Below the pieces are notes generated by a model that worked only from the letters and a program-made list of their open reading frames with translations, ran no database searches and was not told the DNA's origin. Below, piece after piece: positions 8,395 through 18,200 of a DNA stretch of 64,000 nucleotides (the first letter of the stretch is position 1; every line of letters begins with the position of its first letter). The stretch comes from CAWFGW01 sp963815495 (GTDB lineage Bacteria; Bacteroidota; Bacteroidia; Cytophagales; JAAEPT01). The stretch lies in assembly GCA_963815495.1 (NCBI GenBank), contig CAWFGW010000031.1, positions 1-64,000 of the forward strand. Reading direction: 5' to 3'. A program made the translations under genes and the position numbers.

Positions 8395-9654
8395 ATGTTC
8401 CGTCAACAGTACCACACTTTTTTAAAACGAATGGTTTTTGAAGGCAAATGCCCTGCTCATATTCTTCAACAAATTCCTTACTCCACTGCTTATCGGTGGA
8501 AGTACCAAACTGACTTTTCTTCTTATCACGATTTTGGAATTGATGGAGTTGAAAAACTAAATCTTGTCTTTTCTCAGCTACAGCATTCTCCTTCTTTTTA
8601 TTTTACTATTGCCCGGCTTCATGCCAGTTTTTCCAAGTTGTTTGCTCACTCTTCGTTGTTTTTTGAGGTGCTTCGAAACAACAAACAAACCGTAGTTGAT
8701 ACTATTTATCGTGCTGCTAATTACATTCCTCTAACTTCTGTCTGTAATTGGTTGCGCATCTCTGTTCATACTTACCGTTCCTGGAAAACTGAAGTTACGT
8801 TACCATGTCTTGCTTCCTCGATAAAAAAGTGTTTAACCAATAAACCTAATCAATTGGCTTCTAATGAGGTTTCACAACTGGCTAAACTCCTTTCTTCTCC
8901 TTCGTTGGCACATTGGTCTATCAAATCTATTTGTCATTGGGCGAGGCGGAAAAACTTGGTTTTTGCCTCGCTTTCTACTTGGTACAAATACAACAAATTA
9001 CTCGGTATTCGTTCTGCTGCGTTTAGAATCCGAAAGCCTAAGTATGAAAGCTTACGGGCATCTCAAATCAATGAATTTTGGCATGCAGATGTGTCCTTGT
9101 TTAGAACCTCTGATGGTGCTGTTGCTTACATTTACACGGTCGTTGATAATTTTTCTCGTAAGGTGCTGGCTTGGAATGTAAATGAAAAACTTTCGGCTCA
9201 AATCAGGGTTGAAAGTTTAAAACAAGCCTACCAGTTGGCTTTGAAAAACAACGTAACTTCCACTATAAAACTAGTAGTGGATGGCGGTTCTGAAAACAAC
9301 AACCATATCGTAGATCTCTTTGTAAAGAAAAACAACCTTCAAAAGCTCATTGCTTTGAAAGATATTCTGTTTTCTAATTCGATGGTGGAAGCGGTAAATA
9401 AACAAATCAAATACAACTGGCTGTTTCGCAAACACATTCCTTCTATTGTGGAACTTCAAAAGGAACTCACCTTGTTTTTTGAGGAACACAACACCATTAA
9501 ACCTTTAGATGCCTTGAAAGGCTACACGCCCGATGAGGTATACTTTGAAGAAGTTTCTTTAACTGACCCGCCTTTTGCCCTTGAAATGACACAAGCACGC
9601 GAACAACGGGTGATTTTTAATAAACACAACGCTTGTAAGCTGTGTTTAACCTAA
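8395..9654 (+). CDS. DDE integrase-core (rve) transposase
   Basis: The 419-aa protein is a retroviral-integrase-fold transposase that would mobilise an insertion sequence. The N-terminal half is helical with HTH-like segments (ILQQIPYSTAYRWK, LTSVCNWLRISVHTYRSWK) for binding DNA ends. The catalytic core has D in FWHADVSLFRTS, D in KLVVDGGSENNN and E in SNSMVEAVNKQIKYNW, so the DDE triad looks complete. The family resembles IS3/IS481-type transposases made as a single frame; I cannot assign an IS name. It is the only plus-strand gene in the first 39 kb. It is intact, so it may be active, but no matching terminal inverted repeats or target duplication could be defined. Box A of the repeat begins 37 bp after its stop. 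Confidence 0.85.
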   Translation: MFRQQYHTFLKRMVFEGKCPAHILQQIPYSTAYRWKYQTDFSSYHDFGIDGVEKLNLVFSQLQHSPSFYFTIARLHASFSKLFAHSSLFFEVLRNNKQTVVDTIYRAANYIPLTSVCNWLRISVHTYRSWKTEVTLPCLASSIKKCLTNKPNQLASNEVSQLAKLLSSPSLAHWSIKSICHWARRKNLVFASLSTWYKYNKLLGIRSAAFRIRKPKYESLRASQINEFWHADVSLFRTSDGAVAYIYTVVDNFSRKVLAWNVNEKLSAQIRVESLKQAYQLALKNNVTSTIKLVVDGGSENNNHIVDLFVKKNNLQKLIALKDILFSNSMVEAVNKQIKYNWLFRKHIPSIVELQKELTLFFEEHNTIKPLDALKGYTPDEVYFEEVSLTDPPFALEMTQAREQRVIFNKHNACKLCLT

Positions 9655-9690
9655 AGAGTATATGTCAAAGAACGATTCTTCTTTTTTTTC

Positions 9691-9755
9691 TTCTTGGCTC
9701 TTGTATCTTGGTTCTCACTATCTTTCTACCTGCTACTTTACTCTTGCTACTCCCT
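9691..9755. repeat. Box A repeat, site 4
   Basis: This copy contains TTCTTGGCTCTTGTATCTTGG, TTCTCACTATCTTTCTACC and CTACTTTACTCTTGCTAC. It is one degenerate unit of the pyrimidine-rich element that is tandemly repeated at 2.1-3.1 kb. It lies between the transposase stop and the box B copy at 9830-9875. Confidence 0.75.
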
Positions 9756-9782
9756 TTTACGCTCTCCTTCTGTTTCATCTCA

Positions 9783-11780
9783 CTAACCCTCCCCTCCTAT
9801 CCTTAACCAGCTATAAATCAGAATCTTCCTTATAAGGAAACTTCTTTTCGTATCATATGCGTGGACGATGCAGGGTAGAACTAAATGTAACATTCCTCCT
9901 TCAACTATTGGACTTGTAGAAAAATGATCAAGAAGACCAGCACTATTACCTGATAGTAATGAAGCATCCCCAGGTGGTCTACTCTCTCTTTCTATATACT
10001 CCCAAGGACTATTCTGAGCAGAAGGAGTTTTAACCCCATTAAAATCCATTGCATCATCAATATCTCCTTCATCAATTACAGTAAGCCACATTCTGCCACT
10101 GACAATCTCTTCCCTATCAATATCAATATCATTAAAGGAAAAGTTAATTGCATCGCTGTAAGTCGTAGAAACCAAATTACCACTTGCATCAAGGTTCTGT
10201 GTGCTAGTCTGGTAATATGCCCCTGCAACAGCTTCTTTACCATCATCATGGGTTCTCCAAAATGATCCATCAGGTCTAAATTGATAAAGTGTATCCCCTA
10301 GTGGATCTGAAAACCAAATAGGATTTCCCGCAAAACAATTGTATTGACTAATTGAAGGGTTTGGCTTCGGATCAGTATTCCATCTTCTTATTAACCTACT
10401 GTCGTATTCCCAATACATGGCGGTGTAGTGGTTTCCATCACCTGCTAATTCGTCTACCTTTTCTTGTGTATTGTGTCCGTATAAATATTTTTCTTTCTGG
10501 AAGCTTTGTAAAAACATCCCGCCAGCGAAATACTCATAAGCTGCTAATGCATCACTTGTCTGGTCTGCATTTTTACGATCCGAAAGTACTAAATGAACAT
10601 TACCTAAATGGTCTTTAAATTCGTAATTCCTTAACCCTAAGTAGTGTTGTTTTTTTGTTACACCTGCTGTTAGCTGCATCCTTTCTGAATTTTCTATCCC
10701 TGCAGTATTATAATTCCCTAGTCGAGTACTTCCATAGATGTAGCGATCTGCTATTTTTAAATCCCCCTCACTCTTTTTATCATATGTGGCTAACACATTT
10801 CCTGTCGCATCTAAAATATAATAGGTTGAAGTAATGCCTCCACTTGGGTCTATCACTTTTTTACCTATTCTATTATACAATGCATCGTAGCTAAAGTATA
10901 AATTAGATTTAGTACTGTTTGGTTTACGAATTACAGCTGCCACTTTTCCAAAAGCTGTCCACTCGATGCGCCCTATCTCCTCACTCGCATCTGCTATTAA
11001 GTTTCCAATGTCATCATAACTGTAGTTGTCCCTGTTCTGATCTTCGATATCGTCTGTGTGTAGCGTATCTGTCGCAGGGTTATCATCTACCCAACGTAAT
11101 CGATTCGTGTTTTTTAAATAACCTTCATCTACCTGATGGTAGTTGTACACCATCGCATCAAACTGGTTGCCGTTTTTATCCCAACGGTTTAGGGTGTCTA
11201 TGTTGCCGTTCGCATCGTAGCTGTAGCTGGTGCGGAATTTATTGCCTCCGCCTGCCAGCTGGCTGCCGGTTATTCTATTCAGTTGGTCATAGGTAAACTG
11301 CTTGGTAAAGGTGGTCTGCATCCCTTCTTGAGCAAAAGCTGGCGTATGCGTTGTCATCGTGCTGATGTTCCCATTATACAGGTTTTTACTCATAGGCGTA
11401 GCCTCTAGGCTGGCTGTGCCTATCGGAGTATAATCTTGTTCAGTGGCGGTACTATAATAACCCAGCGCATAAGCAAAGTTTTGGGATTGTACGCCTTTTA
11501 ACCAACCGTGTAAAGTATAGGCATAGTCGCACTGGTCAATGTCGTCTCTTCCTGTTTTTACTCTGGCTAATGGACCATGGGCATAATAATCGTAGTTGGC
11601 TTCTTTGTTCCAAATCACTTCATCAGTACTGGTTTCTACTTGCGTTATACGGTTGTCTGTATCGTAGCTATAGCGGTGGCTAAAGCCATCGGCTTCGCCT
11701 CGTTGAAAGTGCACTTGCTTTACGTTGCCGCTGATCAGGTTGGTATTAACGAGGTAACTCAATTCTATGAATAGGCTCAT
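9783..11780 (-). CDS. Orphan RHS core with alternative tip, truncated at both ends
   Basis: The 665-aa frame begins to resemble the 3844-aa RHS protein at LISGNVKQV, about 14 residues in, and follows it through the YD repeats (YDQLNRITGSQL, YSYDANGNIDTLNR) and the duplex-core region (FKDHLGNVHLVLSDR). It then ends in a different core type (NTDPKPNPSISQYNCF, NPIWFSDPLGDT). The variable tip after DPLGDT is about 165 residues and is cut by a box B repeat that encodes its last 35 or so residues. There is no signal peptide and no N-terminal shell, so it cannot act alone as a secreted toxin. It looks like a displaced C-terminal cassette. The ATG at 11780 lies inside the 3' end of the preceding gene and may not be used. 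Confidence 0.75.
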   Translation of the reverse strand: MSLFIELSYLVNTNLISGNVKQVHFQRGEADGFSHRYSYDTDNRITQVETSTDEVIWNKEANYDYYAHGPLARVKTGRDDIDQCDYAYTLHGWLKGVQSQNFAYALGYYSTATEQDYTPIGTASLEATPMSKNLYNGNISTMTTHTPAFAQEGMQTTFTKQFTYDQLNRITGSQLAGGGNKFRTSYSYDANGNIDTLNRWDKNGNQFDAMVYNYHQVDEGYLKNTNRLRWVDDNPATDTLHTDDIEDQNRDNYSYDDIGNLIADASEEIGRIEWTAFGKVAAVIRKPNSTKSNLYFSYDALYNRIGKKVIDPSGGITSTYYILDATGNVLATYDKKSEGDLKIADRYIYGSTRLGNYNTAGIENSERMQLTAGVTKKQHYLGLRNYEFKDHLGNVHLVLSDRKNADQTSDALAAYEYFAGGMFLQSFQKEKYLYGHNTQEKVDELAGDGNHYTAMYWEYDSRLIRRWNTDPKPNPSISQYNCFAGNPIWFSDPLGDTLYQFRPDGSFWRTHDDGKEAVAGAYYQTSTQNLDASGNLVSTTYSDAINFSFNDIDIDREEIVSGRMWLTVIDEGDIDDAMDFNGVKTPSAQNSPWEYIERESRPPGDASLLSGNSAGLLDHFSTSPIVEGGMLHLVLPCIVHAYDTKRSFLIRKILIYSWLRIGGEG
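9830..9875. repeat. Box B repeat, site 4
   Basis: This copy has TTATAAGGAAACTTC, TTTTCGTATCATATGC and GTGGACGATGCAGGG. It matches site 2 over its whole length apart from the inserted palindrome. It lies inside the 3' end of the orphan RHS frame and encodes the tail PCIVHAYDTKRSFLIRK. Confidence 0.85.
10295..11745 (-). repeat. RHS homology block shared with 12866-14305
   Basis: The DNA of the orphan RHS frame is alignable with the 3' part of the 3844-aa gene from LISGNVKQV to the end of the core. Shared runs include GCATCCCTTCTTG near 11320 and 13890, and the CATCTACCCA-CGTAATCG region near 11090 and 13650. Both copies are in the same orientation about 2.5 kb apart, so recombination between them would swap tips and delete the intervening gene. 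The difference at the core end marks where homology stops. Confidence 0.75.
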
Positions 11781-12198
11781 AAGTACTCCCTTTTAAAAAA
11801 CGCCTTTTAATCTCTTGCTCTATTTCATCGGAGAAGTTATTTTTTTTCAAGTCTAGAAATTTCTGATAGTCTAAATATCTATCTTCAGAAGAAGAATCTA
11901 ACTTTGGATCGTTAAAGGCTAAAAAATACGTATCCTCCCCCACTAACAATAAAGGGATGTTTAAAGTAAAATCACTTTTTTTATTATAAACTACTTTAAG
12001 TATAATTAGCCCTTCACAATTATTAAATAAATTTTCACTAATTTTTTTTTCAATTTTAATAATAGAATATTTCTTTAAAATCTCCTTTTTAATGCTCTTA
12101 AAGGTTTTTCTACTAAGACATTCATTCCGCTTTATAAAACATCCGTTTACATTAAAAATTGAAATATTAAGAAAAAGAATTATAAAATATTTTGTCAT
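11746..12198 (-). CDS. Candidate immunity lipoprotein for the RHS tip
   Basis: The 150-aa product begins MTKYFIILFLNISIFNVNGC, a short signal peptide ending in an NVNGC lipobox-like site, so it is probably membrane anchored outside the cytoplasm. The rest is charged and mostly strand/helix mixed (KIEKKISENLFNN, GLIILKVVYNKKSDFTLNIP, GEDTYFLAFNDP). No family is recognised. It starts 11 bp after the stop of the 3844-aa RHS gene, the usual position for a cognate immunity gene. A periplasmic-side lipoprotein would suit a toxin whose target lies in the envelope. Its last residues (PIHRIELPR) run into the orphan RHS homology block, so its original 3' end may have been altered by that insertion. Confidence 0.6.
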   Translation of the reverse strand: MTKYFIILFLNISIFNVNGCFIKRNECLSRKTFKSIKKEILKKYSIIKIEKKISENLFNNCEGLIILKVVYNKKSDFTLNIPLLLVGEDTYFLAFNDPKLDSSSEDRYLDYQKFLDLKKNNFSDEIEQEIKRRFLKGSTYEPIHRIELPR

Positions 12199-12209
12199 AT
12201 TGGTTATTT

Positions 12210-15200
12210 TTATTTGACTGGTCTATAGGTTTGAATATACTCTTTACTCCCTTCTATCTCTGCCTCAAAAGCTTCTTTTTCACTTTGTGTGACATTATCA
12301 TTTTCGTGATGTTTATTCAACCAATGAGTTCCCTCATGAATTCCAGTATTATGCACATCTTCCAGATCACTATCGGGTAAATTATATGAATCATCAAAAT
12401 AATCTTCAGCTCCAGATTGAATATATCCTTCTTCATAATCTTTTTCATACTCACTAGGTTCTTCGTTAATCCATTCAGTTAAATATTCTTTCTTAATTTG
12501 TCCGTCCACAAAATCCCCATTTTCGCTCATCAAAGTAACCTCAATCATTTCGTTATCCCCTTCTTTTAAATCATCATATCCTTTTTTAGAAGTTGTTATA
12601 GCAATAGAATTTGCGTCTGTAACTCCAGCTATAAGTTTATATTCAGGTTCACCATTTGCACCAGGAATATATGCTACAAGCGGCTTGTTAGTAAGTGAAA
12701 CTTTTACTTTTCTTTTTTCTTTTAACATTGCTATTAAGACTTCTTCTCCTTTGTTTGTCATTTGAAGTGCACTAATAAATTTATCCGTACCCCTTTTAAT
12801 TGCCGATTTACTGATTTTTATTTCACCAGTTTTCTGATTATACTTTACTCCTTTTATTTTCTTTCCATCGGGATCAATAAAAATCACAGGATTATTAGCC
12901 ACAAAATTATATGGAGAAAAAGCAGGATATTTAATTGCTAATGGATCCAAACTCAACCATCTCCCCAACCTTACATCTAAAATTCTAGCCCCAAAGTCAT
13001 ACGAATTCCCCTTCCCTTTCAACTTATCATCCCTCTCCATTCCATTAAACCCAGCCCTAAAAGCCCTCCTCTCTATACTCTGAGCAATCATACCAAAAGG
13101 AAAATATTCATTAGCTGCCAATACATTATCATAGTTACTTGTTGCTAATCTATCTAAAAGTACCACCCGAACAGAACCCAAATGGTCGTTCAATTCATAG
13201 CTTTTTAAGCCTATCTCGTTACTACTTTTGCTTATGTTTCCTTCAATTGTAGCCACTGCGTTTTCAGTAGATGCATAATAAATACCTATTCTATTTGCAC
13301 CATACATGTGGTGTTCTTTTACGGCTAGTGGTGTATCATCCTCTTTTTGGTAAATGCTCATCACATTGCCCGTGGCATCTCTAAGATAATAAGTAATGGT
13401 CTGTTTTCCAGCTTCTACCACTCTTTTTTCTACTCGGTTGCCCATTGCGTCATAGTTGAAAAATAAATTCGGGAGGCTGCTACCTGCGGTCCTTTTTACG
13501 GCATGTACTTTTCCGTAGGTGGTCCATTCTATCTTTTCTATTTCTTCGCTGACATCGGCTATTAAGTTTCCAATATCGTCATAGTCATAGTTATCTCTAC
13601 TTTGGTCTTCTATATCATCTTCGTGTACAGCAGCTGTATTGGGGTCATCATCTACCCAGCGTAATCGGTTGGTGTTTCGTAGGTATCCTTTGTCTACTTG
13701 GTGGTAGTTATAAGCCATAGCATCGAACTGTACTCCGTTCTTATCATATCGGTTTAAACTCTCAATATTTCCATTGGCATCGTAGCTATAGCTGGTTTTA
13801 AAGGTGTTAACATTTATTCCTCCGATGACTTTGCTTTCTTTTATCCTATTGAGTTGGTCGTATTTGAACTGTTTGGTAAACGTAGTTGGCATCCCTTCTT
13901 GTGCAAAGGCTGGCGTGTGCGTGGTCATGGTAGTGATGTTGCCATTGTACAGGTTGGTGGCTGTAGGCGTGTTCAATAACTCATTTGTTCCTATGGAGGT
14001 GTAGTCGCCATTGTAATATCCTAAAGCATAACTAAAGTTGTTTCCTTTCACACCTTTCAACCAACCGTGTATGGAATACGCATAATCGCAGTTTTCTACA
14101 TTCTCCCCAGTAATTACTTTGGCTAGTGGACCGTGGGCGTAGTACTGGTAACTGGCATCTTGTTTCCAAATTACGTTATCGGTACTGGTTTCTACTTCCG
14201 TTATTCTATTGTCTGCATCGTAGCTGTACTTGTGGTAAAAAGCATCTTCTTGCCCAGCCTGATAGGCTACTTGTTTTACATTGCCACTGATTAAGTCAAA
14301 TTCATAGTCTAAGCGTTTTGAAAGCAGTCCGTTGTCTGTTCCTATCTCCTGCAACAAACTTTTTACATTTCCATGCACATCGTAGCTGTAGTGTGTCGCT
14401 CGATTGTAGCTGTTTTGGTCTCCGCTGTACTGTTCATAGTACGCCACCGAGGCTACCCGCGGTCGTAGGTTTTCTTGGGCAAAGGTGTTGTCCGGTGTGG
14501 TAAACACGGCTCGGTCGTAGTAGGTTTTGGTGACCTGCACCCGCTTGCCTGTGGGTATAAACGTATTTTGAAAGTAATTATAAGCCACCTGACTTTCGTG
14601 GTGGTGGGGTTCTAGTGTTGCCCTTGTCAGCAGCTCCCCTACTTCGCTTACCCGGTTCAGGTCATCGTATATGGTGTAGCTGTAGGCATGTATTTTTCCA
14701 CTGCCCGCTACGCTGATGTTTTGGTATTGGGTTTCGCCCAAATACTGTTCGATGTTGTATTGTTTGGCATTTTGCGACAGCACCAGGCGCCCTACCTGGT
14801 CGTACCAGAATCGGCTGCTGATGTGTTGGCTTTGGTCGTTGACCGTACCCAGCGTGTTCACATCCGAGTACACCCCTTCGCCCTGGTTGTTCAGGCTCAG
14901 TAGCGGACTGTGGCTGCTGTTGTTGCTAAACTGACCTTCGGGCTGCCAGTGGTAGCCGCCATCGGTGGTTTTCAGCACCAAGCCTCCGGTGCCGCTGATG
15001 TAACCTTGCAGGCGGTCAGTAAACTGCACACTCCGCAGGTTCGCTGGCGGTATGCCTGTGCCCTGGTCATCGGTAATGTTGTTGTCAGTAGGCAGCTTTT
15101 TGGCTTGTTTGCCTGTGCCAATGTTGATGGCGGCAAGCGCGGGCTGGTCGGCTTGTTCTACTACTCCACTCGGCACAATGCGGTACGCGGTACCTCCATC

Positions 15201-18200
15201 GCCTACCAGGTAGCCGTAGCCATCGCTATCCACCGTAAAGGCGTGCAAGGTTTCCGTGGCGGTCAGCTGTACGGTGTAGTTGGTACCTGGGCTGCTCAAC
15301 AGCAACTCGTTGCCCCGCAAAGCCCAACTGTTGCCTTGTGCATCGGTATACAACTGGTTGATGGGCTGGTTAGCCGTATTTGATCCATTGATGGTCGCTA
15401 GTGTGTAAGTAGTACCATCAGCATAATTATAAATCGCTCCGCTGGCATTGCCGATCACAAACCCATTGCCTTTCAGCGCTACCCGGGTGATGTCGGTGGT
15501 GTTCGGGGCAAAGACTTTGGTAAAGCTTTCCCCTGCATTGGTGCTTTGGATGATGGTGCCTGCCTTGCCAACAGCTACCAGTTTGTTGCCGTTGGTAGCG
15601 GCATCGGCTATGGGGGCTACTTTAAAATTAGCTGCGGTATTCCAGCTGATGCCTATTTTGTAACTGATCGCTGCACTATTGCCTGCTGCCAGTATGATCG
15701 GGGTGGCTGCATTGATGACGTTATAGCCTGTCAAGGTGACATTTTCACTGTTCCAGCTGTTGCCTGTGCGCTGATACACGCCTCCGCTTTGGGTCAGCAG
15801 GTAGTTCGTATGCATCGATTTTACCGGGGATGTCAGGGTAGCAACATCTTCATTCAGCTCCAGCGTTTCGTTCATCACATTCAAGCGATACAATTTATTA
15901 TCTGAACCCGCTAGTCGAAGTAAACCATCGGAGCTTTGGGTGGCTTTGATGAGGTTAGCGGTGGTGTTGGTTTTTTCAAATGACAACCTATTTTCATTTG
16001 ATAAGTGCTTGAAAATAATGCCATTTTCCGAAGTAGTATAAATGCCACTGTTAGTACCTTTGCTCGTAGCAAAAAATGCACTGGAAGCGGGTTTCAGTTC
16101 TATTGGCGCTGCACCATTAATTACGTGGTAGGTGCGGTTATTATTGTCAATATAGGTATAGCTGTCCGGGGAACTTCCAAAGGCAAAGGACTTGTAACCA
16201 TATTGATAACTTTGGGCGGTTTGCCGCAGAGGTGTATTAGAAACGCTGATGGTTGGTGTGGTGGTATTGGTGATGGTAATTGGCTTAATCACATGCTGGG
16301 CGGTGATGCCATAGAAGGCTGTACCTATGCGTTTTATCTCCACAAATTGCTCCTGAACCACGGTACCCAATACTGTTGTAGGTTGTGCTGGCGTACCAGT
16401 GGTCATACTCATCCGTAAGGGATAGAGGTTATTATCATCATTTACCAGCAACACATTACCTTCTACTACAAAGGATTTAATGTAATAAATGTTGTTCGTA
16501 CTCAGGTTGTAGGTAAGGTTGGCGGTAGCGTTTAAAATCTGCTGACTATTGAGTGAAAAATAGTCGTTTGTGCCATCAAAGTAATAACCCGTAACTTGTG
16601 TATTATTAGTTACTAAGGCAGTGAGTGTTCCGCTGTTATTTACTCTCGAAGCAGTAGTACCTTCATACATTACGATTCGCCCGTTGCTGTTTACCAGTTG
16701 CGCATTGGCGGAAAAACCATTTCCTACTGCGGTAAAGTTACTACCATCGCTACTCATATACAGCCCTGTAGTGGTCTTGGCTACATGTACTTGCCCATTG
16801 CTCACGTACTTGGTTATTGTACCCGATACATTCAGGCTGCGGTGATAAACCAGGGTGTTGTTGGCTGTTTTTCTAAACACATAAGGCGCACGAATCACTT
16901 CGGTATTCACCCCATCAAATACAACCACATCCGCATTGGTGATGGTAAGATCTTGCTTTACAAAATTCAGGTTCTGCGGTACGTTTTGGCAATCGCCCGA
17001 CACATACACCTCACCTGCTCCATCACTGGTGTTGGCGGTTACATACCATTGGTTATCAATGATGCGAATGTCGGCAATGGTTTTACCACTCAGTTCGGTA
17101 GACAAACTACCTAACTGAGTGGTTAAAAACTGGACAGCGGTTGTCACTGGTGACCAGTTTTGTCCGCCATCTTCGGTTTTCCAGAGTATACCTGTTTCTT
17201 CTACTATATAGCCTTTATTAGTATCGAAAAAATGCACTTTAATTAAGTTGTTTCGGGTAGGTCCTTGAAGAACCGACCAGTTGGCTGCGCCATTGCTCGC
17301 CTTTAACAGCAGGCCTCCGGTGCCTACGGCATAATACATTTCGCCCGTGAAGCCGGCACGTTGGATGTCGTTGAGGTCGCCCAGATTTAAGTTCAGCCCG
17401 GAAGTAAAACTCTCCCCGCCATCGGTGCTGGTGTAGAGGTATGCCTGGTTGGCATCATTCGCAAAAGACCAAATAGTGTTGCTATTGGCATCCAGCGTAG
17501 CGACCATCTGGCCACCCAGTAGGGTATACGAACCCTCCGATTGCCATAAGTCCTGCTGATTGTTGTCCGGCACATCCTGAGCAACTAGCTGGTTAAGCGA
17601 ATTGTAGGTGTAGGTAGTCGCCAAGGTATGCTGGGTGTATACGTTTGGCGGAGTGGCGTTCGGGTTTGTTTCTGCCGTGAGCCAATAGTTTTCTACTGCC
17701 GCTGTTTGTTGCGGAGTAAGGGCACGCACGCCCTCCGGAGGCACCGTGCTCACAAGGTTGCCCACACGGTCGTAGTAATATAGCGTATAGTGTTGTTCTT
17801 TATCGGTGAAACTCATGGTGAGGGTTTCTTCCAGCGAATCCATTACCGACTGGCGGTACTGTTCTCTAAAATCACGCTTTACGGCTTCCAGGTATTCATC
17901 AAACCGTCTTAGCGCGCTCGCATTGGCTTCAAACTGTAGGCTTGTGGTACACTCGTCCGTGTCTAAGCGTTCAGGTATTTCATAGGTAAATGACTCACAC
18001 ACTTGAGTGGTCGGTTCACAATCCGTTTTTTCCAGGATGGTCACGCTCTCTACCAACGCGGGGCAATTGGCGGGGTTCGTGGTGTGCGTACGGGTAAGTG
18101 TGTACGTGCCTGCTGTGTCTACCGGCAACATATCGGCTTGTGGGTTAGCAATGTTTACATCAAGTGAGGACCATTGAATGTCGTATTGCGGGTAATAACG

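Noticed and set aside
2042..9875. Integron with attC sites
   Set aside because: No intI gene is present in the window and box B lacks the paired inverted core sites of attC. Only the cassette-like layout is retained as an observation.
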